A stretch of 64,000 nucleotides of DNA from the NCBI GenBank assembly GCA_020631735.1, contig CM036160.1, forward strand, positions 3,270,407 through 3,334,406, in the 5' to 3' direction. Of this stretch, positions 34,796-46,319 are shown piece by piece (the stretch's first letter is position 1; the number at the start of each line of letters is the position of its first letter). The notes under the pieces are model-generated. The model made no database searches. It had not been told where the DNA came from and saw only the letters and a program-made list of their open reading frames with translations. The position numbers were made by a program, and so were the translations under genes. Source of the stretch: Saccharum officinarum (Eukaryota > Streptophyta > Magnoliopsida > Poales > Poaceae).

Positions 34796-35880
34796 GCCTA
34801 GGGCTCGGGGGCTTTCCCGAGCCCTAGACACCTGATCTACGGCATCTCTACACCAGCCCTTTGGCTCCTGCCCGGCTACCGATGCCAGCCAAGGCCCGGG
34901 AGCTAGAAGACAATGCCCTAGGCTACCGATGCCTGGGGGCTCCTTGGCGATGCTCCCGAGGCGCGCCCTTGCCAACTGCTCCTCTGACAGGGTCACGTCA
35001 GGGGCGTGACACAAGAAGACAAAAACTCCTAGCGGCCTCCGGGGGCTCAGGGGCTTCTGGGCCCACGCGTCAGCCCTTGGAGCCAACCTCCTTTGCAGTC
35101 AAGAAGATTCCAGAAGGTCTCACCCGAGGGAGGCTAGTCCAAGCCGACAAAGCCTAACACGCAGAGTGTCAGAACAGAACAGAGCAGCAGGATGATGCAC
35201 AGGCTTCTTCGGCTCTAAGACTCCTCGACGATCCACGACGCTCTGCTGCAAGACCTCCCTAGACTTCGGCACACGTAGACCATAGGCTAGAACCCCTAAA
35301 CTGCTTTGTACCTGACCTATCTCATTATCTAAGGGATTGGCTCGGACCTAGAGGGGAGAGGATCCCAATTTGATCACCAGAACTCCATTCCACCTCTCTA
35401 CTCCGCACCGAGAGCAGAGCAACCCCACGGAGGCGCTCCGCGAGTTTCTCCACCTCCATCCTGTTGTTTCCTTCCTCTCCGATGAGGGAGAGATCCCACC
35501 AGCGGTGAGGCAAACCTTAGGATTAGTACCGAGCTGACCCCCTACCCAACCTCTTCTTCCTTTACACTCTGTTGTAGCCTCCCAGATTTTGGGTGCTCTT
35601 AAGTATAAGGATTATCAGCTGCTGGACATAGGGACCGACTTGGCCCGAACCAGGATAAACCATGTATCTTCTCTGCATGATTCTTGTGTTCCTGAGTCCA
35701 CCCAAGCCACCGGAGACCTTCATACTCTGACACCGACTCGAACAACATACTTGCCACGGTTTTGACCCCGCGACAGGCGGATAACCTACAGAAGAGAGGA
35801 TGGCCCCATCAAGGCCGTTGTGCTTTGTGCAATGGACCGCTTGAGAGAAGACTGCACTTGTCACTACTTTGCCCATTCGC
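34796..35880. other. Probable LTR-retrotransposon non-coding remnant
   Basis: GC-rich text such as GGGCTCGGGGGCTTTCCCGA, and a stretch with CCTCTCCGATGAGGGAGAGA, resembles the LTR and leader regions of Ty3/gypsy-like grass elements. No element ends or proteins can be fixed. The assignment is by style only. Confidence 0.4.
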
Positions 35881-36255
35881 CAAACCAGTATGGAGTCTCA
35901 TTCTATCCTGGGAGCACTTCGATGCCTAGTTGATCCTGTCATCTCAGGAACTAGTCCATTTAAGCTCATGGTGGGAGGAGGGCCAAAACCAAGATAAATA
36001 AGGGGAAAGAAAATATTTCAACGGAATGGTGATCTTCACATTATGGAACCTATGGAAGGAGAGAAATAGAAGAATTTTCAACAATGCTCATAAATCGGCA
36101 ATGCAAGTGGCTGTAAGAGTCAAAGAGGATATTGAGCAAAGGAAGAGGGCATTAACATGGAGGGGGTAGTCAGCAAAGAAAATATGTAATCATTTTCCTA
36201 GTTTATCACTTTTTTCTCTCTGAGGTGGGTGACGAGATCCTAATATAAGTGTATG
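35881..36255 (+). pseudogene. LINE ORF2 C-terminal fragment
   Basis: On the plus strand, about 36020-36165 reads FTLWNLWKERNRRIFNNAH and MQVAVRVKEDIEQRKRALTW, the extreme C-terminus usual in grass L1 ORF2. The upstream part (PVWSLILSWEHFDA) is followed by stops. Only the tail is present. It is a separate element from the LINE at 17.6 kb. Confidence 0.7.
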
Positions 36256-36424
36256 TTAAGCCTCGGGATCAAAGTTCCTAACAAAGAGACCCCCTGACCA
36301 ACCCTACCAGGACCGTTCGGGGGCTCGGGGATGATACTCATCGGGTACGCTCATGCGCACCCTCTGGCTAAGGCATTGGGCTGAGCCTGGCCGCCTCTGC
36401 TCGGGACTTGGGCACCCAGCTGCC

Positions 36425-36602
36425 TTTTGTAAATCCTTTTGTAGAGATGGCTCTTATTCCTAGCCGCCTTTAGAAATTGAATTCCAGAGACGGCTCTATA
36501 AATATTTTCCTAGCTGCCTCTAAAAATCATTGATTTCTAGAGAGGACATAGAGCTAGAAGCGGCTGGGTAAGTCACTTCTACAAAAATTTTCAGTTGTAA
36601 TG
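36425..36602. mobile_element. CACTA-type terminal fragment
   Basis: Read in complement, the end at 36602 begins CATTACAACTGAAAATTTTT, one base from a CACTA terminus. It is followed by alternating AGCCGCCTCTAGAAAT-like subterminal motifs. The other end is not in view. The fragment lies 180 bases beyond the stop codon of the receptor kinase. Confidence 0.6.
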
Positions 36603-36780
36603 TAATATAAATAGATAGTAACAACAAACTTCTAAAATATACATCATGCTTTGAATTGTTTTATTATATGTTCTACACAAGAAAGAAGAAACCACACATC
36701 CTCGAGTGTTTCTTCAAAATTAACATCACAACATGCCATATAGACTCTCTGAATTCGGTTCAGAAAACTTGAGACACATT

Positions 36781-39700
36781 CTATCTTCCAGATCCTTCTC
36801 CGTAAGCAAGTGCGTTCTTGATTACATTCAACTCCTTGATGACTTCTTTGGTCGAAATTCTACTTGATGGCATTTCTGCAGAGCAACGCAATCCCAGGTG
36901 AAGTAGCGATATCAATGAGTCGATCCTTCTCTTGCTCGATAGACTACCAACGATTGCATGCTCATTTCCGAGCTCCGTCATCAAGTCCATGTCAATGATG
37001 TCCGTCACACTATTGTTCATAGCCATCTCAACATACTTGCAAATTCCTGATGTGCCTTCAAATGTGTTATCAGTCGGTCTTCTTCCAGTGATCATCTCAA
37101 GAACAAGAATCCCGTAGCTATAGATGTCCCCATGAGTTGACACTATGTTTCCAGCACCATATTCTGTTATACATTGAACAGTGATGATATGAAAACAAAC
37201 ACTCTAGGGATGTTATTATTTGAGGCACATACTAAATAATAACAGGCAAAATGAATAGAAAGATCTTCATGGTATAAATATTCATTCACACAGAGATGAT
37301 TGGATTACTGAATTTGTTTGGAGGCATTTGATGTATATTTGTTCTATAACAATACTTTTATCTTTTTTAACAAATCTCTATTGTATGCTCTGATAAAAGA
37401 ATGAACATGACTAACCTGGTGGAGCATAACCAATTGTCCCTCGGAATCCCGCTGAACTCATTGATGGTTGGAAAGATGAGCATCCCTCAGCAAGAATCTT
37501 GGCAAGTCCAAAATCCCCAACATGTGCTACCATATCAATATCCAAAAGCACGTTACTTGGCTTCAGATAACAATGTACAATAGGTGTTGGGCCACTGAAA
37601 TGAAGATATTCCAATGCATAAGCCACATCAAAGAGTATGTTCACCCTTTGGAGAAGGCTCAAGTGCCTTTCCCCCAATTCGACATCTGCGCTAGGGTGAA
37701 GCCAGCCTTCTAAGTTACCATTGGGCATGAATTCAAATACTATTGCTTTGAAGTCCTCCCCTTTCAAATCAATGCTTGAGCAAGCTGTGATTATCTTAAC
37801 AAGATTCCGGTGTCGTATGTTCCGCATGACCTCGCATTCTGCAATGAAACTTTTTACTGCTCCAGGGGCTTGAAGTTTTAGTACTTTTACAGCAATAAAA
37901 CTTGCACTTTCCTCGCTATGTCCATCTAAATTTCCTTTATATACAGTGCCGAAGGTCCCAGCACCTAGCAGGTTCGCTGTTGAGAAACCATCCGTAGCTT
38001 TTGCTAATTGCGAGTAAGTGATTAGTGGGTGGTTCGGCATGGGTGCTGCTGAAGGGTTTCTGCTGGTTGATCGCTTCTTGTTCCAAGTAAGGTAGAAAAT
38101 TAGAAACAAAAGGACGCTTATTATTGCTGCAATGATGGGAACAATAATTGGTATCGTCACTGGGATTTTCTTTGCCTTCTTCTTCGACAATTCAAAAGAA
38201 CATGGAGGCAAATGGAGGTCGAATATACCACCACAAAGCTTAGCGTTGGCGTGGATCGAAAATGCACTAGCATTTGAGAAAACACCAAAAGTCGGCACTT
38301 CACCGGTAAAGTTATTGAAGGAGATGTTCAGGTAGATGAGTGTGGTGATGTTCCCCAGAAACTTGGGTATCTGCCCTGAAAAACTGTTGTTTGATAGATC
38401 AAGAATTTCCAAATTTCTGAGCCCAATTAAAGAATTCGGGAGAGTACCCCTCAAGAAATTATTTTGTAGATGGAGATTTTGGAGAAGCTGGCATTCACCA
38501 AGGGTGCTTGGGATTTCACCTGACAACCTGTTTGATTCAGCATGGAAGATGGAAACACTTTTCATGTTGCCAATTTCAGGCGGAATTGGCCCTTCCAAAT
38601 GGTTATGCGACAGATCTAGTTCATGCGTGAGCGAGGGAATTTGTAACAGATTGGCAGGAATACTACCTGTTAATTTATTCCTAGAGAGATCAAATTCCAG
38701 CAATGAATTCAGATTTCCCAGTGTGGTTGGTACAGTGCCACTAAAGGAATTGTATCCAATATACAGATAATTTAGCTGAGTAAGATTTCCAATCAATCGA
38801 AGTTCACCCCAAAAATTGTTATAGTAGAGCGACAAATATTGTAGGTTGGCAATCATACTCAACGACGAGGGAAGAGGTCCTCTTAGGTTGTTCTGTTCTA
38901 GTGCGAGAGTTTCTAAACCTATAAGGTTACCAATGTTCTGTGGTACAACGCCAGAAATTCGATTACCACTGAGGGCCAACGTTTGTAGTGTAGTGGATAG
39001 ATTAGAAACCGATGAAGGAAGCTCTCCAACAAAATCATTTGAATCCAATTGCAAATTTAGTAACTGAGAGCAATTTGTCAATGCGGTCATGAAGTTCCAA
39101 TCTTTGGGTTCATTCACTTGTATGGAATTGAAAGCCAGAACTAGCCACCGGAGAGCTTGTAACCGTCCTAGGTTAGAAGGAAGAGTGCCACTAAGATAAT
39201 TGTTTCCAGCCTGGAAGGAAACAAGGTTGGAAGCATTAGCTATTGAAATGGGGACATGCCCATGAAACTGGTTGTTGCTCAAGTAAAGGAACTGGACACG
39301 AGGAATGTCGTGGAAGGCATTTGGATGTATCGTCCCAGTGAGATTGTTTCCAACCACAGATAGGGCTCTTAGAGAGGACAAATTCCAGAGTGTCTCAGGG
39401 AGGGACCCAGATAGATTGGTAAATGCGAGGTATAGCCTGGAAAGATTTGGTAACCGGCCGAGATATGGAGGGATTACACCTGACAAGGTGTTGAGCGTAA
39501 GGGCCAGCACTTGGATGGATGATAGGTTTGCCACAGATGGAGGTATCTCCCCGGACAAATTATTGAACTGAAGATCCAAGAGTGCAAGGTTCTGCAAGGA
39601 TCCTACCTCAGCAGGGATTTCACCGCGGAGGTGGTTAGCAGCCAGGCTGAGCATCGTGAGCTGAGCACACATTGTCAGAGCTGCCGGTATGCCTCCCTCC

Positions 39701-40134
39701 AGAGAGTTGACGCTGAGGTTGAGCAACCGCAGCCTGCCCAGGCGGCCGAGCTCCGGAGGTATCGGGCCGACGAGGTTGTTGTTGCCGAGGTCGAGCGTCC
39801 TGAGGAACGACAGGTTGCCCAGGAACGGCGAGACACGGCCTCCCAGACCCAGGGACGTGATGGACAGCGCGACGATCCGCCCGGGGTGCCGGCGGCTGCA
39901 CGTCACCCCGCGCCAGTTGCACATCCGTGTGGACGTGTTCCATGAGGCGAGCGACCCGGACGGGTCCGACAGCGCGGACCTGACAGACAGCAGCGAGAGC
40001 TCGTCGGTGGAGTCGCCGCCGCCGCTGTTCCCATACCCGCGTCGTCCCGCCGGTCCCTGCTGCGGCGGCGGCGACACCGCCGCCGCGGAGGAACGCAGGA
40101 GCAGAACCAACAAGCAGGCGACTGTGTACATCAT
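36781..40134 (-). CDS. LRR receptor-like kinase (Xa21-type, LRR-XII), 1033 aa, catalytic Asp replaced by Tyr
   Basis: Exon 1 is 40134-37416, exon 2 is 37163-36781, with a 252-base GT-AG intron. The join restores APP|EYGAGN in frame. Residues 1-19 form a signal peptide. 44-82 is the LRR N-terminal cap with CNWRGVTC, then about 22 leucine-rich repeats ([17 protein letters not shown] type). 657-684 is a membrane helix, and the kinase starts near 720. The Gly loop [12 protein letters not shown], Lys in FIAVKVL (750) and DFGLAK (874-876) are present. The catalytic loop reads [10 protein letters not shown]: Tyr at 856 (codon TAT, 37567-37569) where the family has Asp. As a non-RD (HCD) type it would belong with pathogen-sensing receptors. 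No stop or frameshift breaks it. It is either a pseudokinase receptor or a recently disabled gene. Confidence 0.95.
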
Positions 40135-40296
40135 AGACCACTGCTGTTGAGTTGCAGTGCTACTGCTATGTGCTATCTATAGAGAAATGCAAATGCTGGA
40201 GCTATCTGTTCTGCGGGCCTGCGGCAGCTGCCCTCAAGTCGTCGTTGCATGAAAACGCCACCGTCGACGTTCCACATTTCGGTCCATCTCCCTTGT

Positions 40297-40590
40297 GCCT
40301 CGTGTAGATGCGAAAAAAATTTTTTGGTGAAAATGTCACATCGGATGTTCCGTACGATGTCGGAAGGGATTTTCGGATGCTAATAAAAAAACTAATTACA
40401 TAACTTGCATGTAAACCGTGATACGAATTTATGAAGGCTAATTAATCCGGCATTAGCACATTTGTACCGTAGCACTTTAGTGTCTTGCAATTAGTTTTTT
40501 ATTTCGTCTATATTTAATACTCTATACATGTGCCACAAGATTCGATGTGATAGTTGTAGGTGAAAAAAATTTGGATCTAAATAAGGCCTT
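40297..40590. mobile_element. MITE upstream of the receptor kinase
   Basis: Right end GGATCTAAATAAGGCCTT. The left end GCCTCGTGTAGATGCG is decayed. The interior has AACTAATTACATAACTTGCA and GTCTATATTTAATACTC, as in the element at 2043. It sits about 160 bases before the kinase start and may overlap its promoter. Confidence 0.7.
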
Positions 40591-40987
40591 AATTGTTTTC
40601 CCTCCACTTGAAAACAATAGCTGTCGATCTCAATGCGTGGATGGTGGGCCGCCAGGGATCATCATCAATGGTGACTGGAGTGTCTTTTGTCGCCCTTGAC
40701 TAACTCTTCCTAAGGTTCGCTAAAAAGTCAATCGTCCCCATAGTCCAAGTTGCTACAGAACGTACGAGTTGTGGAAAACTCTGTTAAGTTTCTATGACCG
40801 TCAAACAAGTTTTAAAAAAGACTGACCGAATTTAGTCAAAACGCGCTAAGCAAATTGTAGCCGATGGGACTACACGACTACGAATAGGATTTTTGGTCAA
40901 GTAGCTATTCCTAGCTGGTGTATGGTAAAGGTTTCAATAATCCAGTCGACTCAACTGTGTGGTTCACCGATACACATAACATTTTAT

Positions 40988-41160
40988 GAAAGACTTTTGC
41001 TATTTATCTGTTGACGGATTTTTTTTATACTAAATCTGTGCAATTTCTATACATTTGACTGTGTGTTTAGGATTTGTGCTGCAACTAACTAGGATCGTAG
41101 TGATAAAAAATCTAACAGATTTAACCATATAAAATCTGTCGACAGATAATTAAACACTTC
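40988..41160. mobile_element. Small MITE with TATCTGTYGACRGATTTT ends
   Basis: An inverted repeat of about 25-30 bases: TTTATCTGTTGACGGATTTT on the left and AAAATCTGTCGACAGATAAT on the right, around 110 bases of AT-rich DNA. No target duplication can be fixed. Confidence 0.6.
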
Positions 41161-42284
41161 TTTTATATATGAAAACGAAGCAAACATGTTTTAGGTACTA
41201 CTCAAGGAGTGCCTTGAGAAATATAAGGTATTTGTAGGGACAGTTGCGCTACCACGCACCACACAGAGAATTAATTTCTAGAGATAGACGGCTCCGATGC
41301 TCCACTTTTCAAAAAGTTACACGGGTCTTAAAGCATCCCATCTATTTTCTTAAAATATTTCTTAATTATTTTCAAACTGAATAACCAATGGGCCTGTCCC
41401 GTCCAAACCCAGCCCAAATATGGTCCAAACTCATGCGTAGGCAGGGGCGAGGGGCCGTGCCCTCCATGGATGGACGTCATGGCCATTGCGGCGCAGCACA
41501 ATCAGAGCATTAGTATATAGAGAGAAGGACCGCCACCACATGGAACAGAGTACTGTATTGTTGCAGCAGCCTTGGCCAAAAAAAAGAAGACTAGAATTTC
41601 ACTGAAAAGAAACATGGACAGAAACAAGAAGGGATCGAAAGAAAGCCATGGAGGAATGGAGGAGGATTGATCAACAATTTTTTTGGCTCCTTCGAGGCGG
41701 TGATGAACAAATCGAAGAGTGAGCGCAAGAATACCAACGCTTCCCGATGAGCACTGGACGACAACGTTCGTCTTGTCCGCATACGGTGAGGATGACGCTG
41801 CCCGCCACGACGGCGAGCGCACGACACAGCGTTGGCGGACCTCATGGGAACAACACGAACAGCCACCGAACGATCAGCTAGTCGGCTACACACGATCCTG
41901 TGGCGGAGGGGACGGCAGTGGCTCGCTGCCGCGGGCGGAAGAATATTTTTTTATTTTTAACATTTTTTGAAAACTATTTTTAAATCTAACATTTTTTGAA
42001 AACTTTTTTTAAAACTAACATCTTTGACCACGCCTCCATACATAGCGCGGCCAATGAATACTGCCGCCCCATGCATGGCGGCGCGGCAAGGCCAGTGATG
42101 TGGCAGCGGCCGGGGAGTTGGCAGGTGACGTGGCGGGCCCTGCCGCAGCCGCGCCACCGTGTATGGCGCGGCAGGGCCGCGCCCCGGATCATGGCACAAA
42201 ATATCTGTCGTTTTCGTTTTTTGAAAAACAACTTTGACAAAATATATATTAAAAATATTAATAATTATGGTATATAATTAGTAT
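41161..42284. other. Intergenic, no gene recognised
   Basis: A GC-rich palindrome-like stretch around 42040-42190 (GCATGGCGGCGCGGC and GTATGGCGCGGCAGGGC in both orientations) lies between near-repeats of ACATTTTTTGAAAACT. It may be transposon debris. No protein was recognised. Confidence 0.45.
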
Positions 42285-42420
42285 CTTTGAAAAGATCTTT
42301 GAATCTAGTTTTTTAATAAATCTATTTGGAGATACAAATGTTGCATGTATTTTCTACGAATTGAGTCAAACTTGTGGCACAGAAACCAAAAGCGACAGAT
42401 ATTATGGGATGGAGGGAGTA
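42285..42420. mobile_element. Stowaway-like MITE, 3' part
   Basis: Ends TATGGGATGGAGGGAGTA, the usual Stowaway terminus, after TTTGGAGATACAAATGTTGC-type interior. The 5' terminus is missing. Confidence 0.6.
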
Positions 42421-42879
42421 CGGGGCACGCAACGCAAGGGATCAGCAGGAGCATCCACGGCCGATGTCAGAAAGTTTGTAACGGCAAGTACAGAAACAGC
42501 ATGGCAGAATTTTGCACTCCGAAAGTTGCATCGCGTCATGAGGATGTCGTAGTATGTTGGACGTCACGTTGGTCGCGTGCGCTGCTGCGTGCGCTATCTA
42601 ATTCTCTGCTGTCGCGTCGCCACGTCCACCTGCACGGCATGCCCCCCCCCCCCCCCCCCTCCCTCCGGAAACGGGAAACGACCTGGGCCAGTGGCCCCCT
42701 CATCACCATTCCTATTCCTATACGTATATCCTAGAGCTGGCACTACTGCAATCAGCAGCAGAGAGGTCCAAGTCCAAGCGAGGCGAAGGCGAGTAGCAGC
42801 TAGCTCCGGTGAGGTCCTGAATCGAGCACAGAGGCAGGAGAGCAGAGGAGGGGATCCAGACCCGATGACCGAAGAAAGG

Positions 42880-43164
42880 ATGTCGTCGTGCCAGAAGCTG
42901 CAGGTGCCGGCCATGCGGGTGTGGCGCGGCCTCAGGCCATGTTGTGCAGGGGCAGGGGCAGGGGCAGCAAGGCTGCGGAAGGAGGTGCGCACGTGCGAGT
43001 GCGAGCACGGCATCGTGCACGTCATGTGGGCGATGCTCAGCAGCAAACCCAGCAGCGGCAGCAAAGGCGCGGCGGTGGCGGTCACGCGACGCTCCTGGAC
43101 GGGGAGGAAGCCCGCCGTCGTCGTCGCTTGGAGCCGGCTGGCGTTCTACTGCCGCGGGCTCTGA
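42880..43164 (+). CDS. Unit U4: small basic protein of unknown function, 94 aa
   Basis: This is the best-kept copy of the family and I cannot name it. The start at 42880 (AAAGGATGTCGTCGTG) matches U1 and U5; an in-frame ATG at 42865 is not conserved. It reads MSSCQKLQVPAMRVWRGLR, then ARLRKEVRTCE and VHVMWAMLSSKPSSGSK, and ends RKPAVVVAWSRLAFYCRGL-stop. The N-terminus and core match U1 and U5, and the core also matches U2 and U3. There is no intron where U2 and U3 have one. Basic, no signal peptide. Downstream, shared 3' sequence runs to about 43930. Confidence 0.55.
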   Translation: MSSCQKLQVPAMRVWRGLRPCCAGAGAGAARLRKEVRTCECEHGIVHVMWAMLSSKPSSGSKGAAVAVTRRSWTGRKPAVVVAWSRLAFYCRGL

Positions 43165-43960
43165 TGCCATCTGTCTTGTCCAAGCACCAAGCAGAGCAGA
43201 GCATATATAGCCGAGCCCCGAGCGGAGCCGGACTTGCTCTGTGGATTCAGTTTCAGACGGAGAGCGGTCCGGCCTCCTTGCTACTGCTGGTACGGTGGCG
43301 GGTCCTGTCGAAGTTGTACATACACGCGGAGGCGGCGGCTGCTGCTGATGGTGATTTTTGGTCCATGTCCAAATCCGCTGCTATTGCAGCGTTTGGAAGC
43401 AATTTTTGCTAGTCTGCGTCTGCTTCGCTTACTGTGTTCCTATGTGCTGTTACCAACAGGTTAACAGTCTTGAGTAATAATACTAGTAATAAAAGACGAT
43501 GAATCACAATCGGAGACATTGACTCACTCACTGACTGATACATGCACAAGCTACCGTTGTTGCACTGCACTGCAATCCTTGCTACTCCCACACAATTTCG
43601 ATTCAATGGACGTGCTCTTGTTCTGTTGATCGAAGCAGCAGACGCTGACAGCGGGAGAGAGAGAAATCTGACAGTATTCCCCACGTTCATGATTTATGAA
43701 CAGCTCACTATTTTCTAAGCTGTTGACAATCATGGTCATGGATTGGGAGGCGATATCTTATCTGAATTGTGACGATGGCATGCAACATTTCCAGCTCCGG
43801 CCTTCCAATGTGGTGTGCTCCGACACTCTGAACATGCAATGTGCCGGTGGTGCAGCAGATTGATCAACTCTGCACAAGCAGTCAAGCACAAGGCTCGCGC
43901 TCCACCACAGACTGCACAAGCGACAGAGTAGCCCACGGCGGACAATGAGAACTGGAGACG
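43165..43960 (+). repeat. Downstream part of unit U4
   Basis: Repeats the U2/U3 downstream order (GGTTAACAGTCTTG, TAATAAAAGACGATGAATC, ACGTGCTCTTGTT, CTCCGGCCTTCCAA), with several deletions. Confidence 0.7.
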
Positions 43961-43995
43961 TCAGCTCTCAGCGGTGGTGTTAGTTACTGTGTTGT

Positions 43996-44144
43996 AAGAG
44001 CCGAAGCGGCGGCTCGGTTGGTCAGCACGCACAAGGCCAAAGGCCGTGCGGCTCGGCAACCCCGGGTTCGAAGCCCGGTGTCCACGGTATTTCCGCTCAA
44101 TGAGTGGGAATGGGGACACCGTGCCCCGGTTCCAAAAAAAAAAA
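43996..44144 (+). mobile_element. tRNA-derived SINE with 13-bp target duplication
   Basis: The body has a pol III A box near 44014-44025 (TCGGTTGGTCAG) and a perfect B box GGTTCGAAGCC at 44065-44075, then a non-tRNA tail and A11. Flanks GTTACTGTGTTGT (43983-43995) and GTTACTGTGCTGT (44145-44157) are the target-site duplication with one change. The spacing and the A-tail say SINE rather than a tRNA gene. Confidence 0.93.
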
Positions 44145-44213
44145 GTTACTGTGCTGTACATGACTAAATTACAACTCATTGGTCGTAATATAATTTCTGA
44201 TTTTTTATGACTT

Positions 44214-45024
44214 CGACCTTGTTTGGCACATCTCAGCTTCACTAGTGAACTGTTTTTTTATGTTTTAGCTTCACAAACAACTTTCTAAGTGAAGCTGAGC
44301 TGCCTTTAATACCTTGTTGGGTAAAACTGCTCATGGGATAGGGAAAAACGAATAAATTACCATAATGCCCTTAGCCTTCTATTTCCTTATCTTCTTCCAT
44401 GCAACGTTTCTTCCCCAGGACCCGACGCCCCATGCTACGCACGTCACCGGCGCTCAGCGCTTGCGCCTTGCAGCTAGCCGCGCCCCTGGCGTCAGCAGTC
44501 CAGCCGGCTGCGCCCCCCGGCGTCGGTTGCCCTAGCCAGCGGTCCCTCTTGGCAGTAGCGCCCTGGGCGGTGGTGCCCTCCGGCGTCGACGGCCCCAACC
44601 GACGGCGCCCCCAGCGATAGCACCCTAGGCAGCCACGCCCCGGTGCTCGCAGCCCCCTCGGCGGCCCTAGCCAGCGATGCCCCCCAGCGACAGTGCCCTG
44701 GGCGGACATGCCCCGACGCTCGGCGGCCTCAGCCGGCGGCGTCCCACGGTGGCCGCGCCCCGGCGAGCTCGAGCCCATCCATGGCACTCGCCCACGCGCT
44801 TCCTCCCGAGTGAGTGCAAAACTCGTGTTATGTGCCTAGTGAGGATTTGTGTCAGGATAAGCTGGGATAATCTATTTTTATGAGCTTCACCTCTCTCTAT
44901 TTTTTTGTGAGAGGGGAAAAATAGATTCATCCATGAAGTTGTTTTGAAAAAAAAGGTGTTTTTGGCAAAAAAAAAAAAACTCACAGCAGCACCTGGAGCT
45001 GTTGATGAAGCTGTCAAACAGGGC
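44214..45024. mobile_element. 811-bp DNA element with captured GC-rich interior, empty site known
   Basis: The left end GACCTTGTTTGGCA and right end TGTCAAACAGGGC are inverted, with CTT on both sides (44211-44213, 45025-45027). The paralogous sequence at 22765-22790 runs through this point without the insertion (TGACTTAAAAATATGTGAAA), which fixes the boundaries. The interior 44400-44830 is GC-rich and unlike the rest, perhaps captured gene DNA. The 3-bp duplication suits the PIF/Harbinger or CACTA groups; the ends do not decide it. Confidence 0.8.
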
Positions 45025-46319
45025 CTTAAAATATGTGAAATAGACATGTATACATTTTGTTGCATTTATTGTGTAAATGGTGGCTCAATGGTTTTGTTAT
45101 GTAAAAAAAAATCTCAATTGTTGGATATATAGAGCAGAGTTGGAAACGGGATTCACGGTTTGAGAGTAAAATGCATTTCAAATCTAAGACTTCAATCAAG
45201 CACCCACGCATCGCCCCTACCAAATACGGCACATGCCACGGATCTTGTTGTCCTGCGATCAAGGCCCAAACATACTTTGAACGCACAGAGACCAAATAAG
45301 ATGGGCCACGCGTGAGACCAGGATGGGGGCCGGCCCTTTTCTTCGTCCCGTAACGATCCTATCGGCATTCCTGTCGGCCCCTGGTCCTCTCCTCGGGCAT
45401 GCATTGAGATGAAGTACGCCGTACTATACGTGTCGTACTCGTACGTATCGTATCGTTTTAGGCTCTGTTACAGAAATTTAAGGACAATCTGGTACACTCT
45501 TGCTAGCTTTTAGCGTTAACGTCGAGAGAATTCTTCACCTTCAATGGATGCCCTTTTATTTTTCGCATGGGCTTGTAATGTTAAATTCAGTGTGCGCAGT
45601 TAGTTAAACTTTACAAATTACAGCAATTTTTTAGAATGATGCATTTTATTTGAAGAGGTATGAAGACACATTTTATCCATTACCTAAAATTGATGTGTAT
45701 ATAGTATATCATACTATCATGTCGATGCATGGCTACTACCTGTATTTATTTTTACACTCCACTACGTACTCTCTCGTCGACGGTGGTACACGATTGAGCT
45801 GAGGGCCGTGCCATATATAATACAGAAGTCAAAGAGGTCCTTGTCACGGGGAAGGAACGAAACAACCTACCACACTAGTCGATCGTCTCAAATAATGCTG
45901 ATTCTAGTGCCAACGGATGACTATGCTAGCTAATTGACCAACTCTAGCGGCCGTGTGCTTGTACACTACTCACCGCTATGAATGTTGGGGCTCATATTTC
46001 TGCTCTATATAAACCAAACATCGTGCTGTTATAACATTGGTCTAGACCATACCAACATCCGAGTTCATTAGAAAAATCTAAATTATGAATTTCAAAATAT
46101 GAGAATTTAAGGCGAAATTTTGATACTCTAAATAATTTTAAATAAAAAATTGTCAACTACAGAATTATAGATATAAAATTTTGATATAAGTCCGCCTTTA
46201 TCTGACTTTATATAAGAAAAGTTATGATTTTTTAGTGATAACTAATTATAGCATAGGGTATCTTATCACGGTGGCTTCCTTTAATCAGTTTACAAAGGGC
46301 GTGGCTAGCGTCCAGACGT
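45025..46319. other. Unit-derived flank, then AT-rich intergenic DNA
   Basis: 45028-45120 continues the sequence seen at 22777-22870. 45290-45330 repeats GACCAAATAAGATGGGCC of the U3 and U5 leaders. The rest is not recognised. Confidence 0.5.

Noticed and set aside
34796..36425. One complete Ty3/gypsy retrotransposon
   Set aside because: No polyprotein, no paired LTRs and no target duplication could be found; only LTR-like style and a LINE tail are visible.
43996..44080. A tRNA gene
   Set aside because: A and B boxes are present, but the acceptor and anticodon stems do not close, and the A-tail and 13-bp target duplication make it a SINE.
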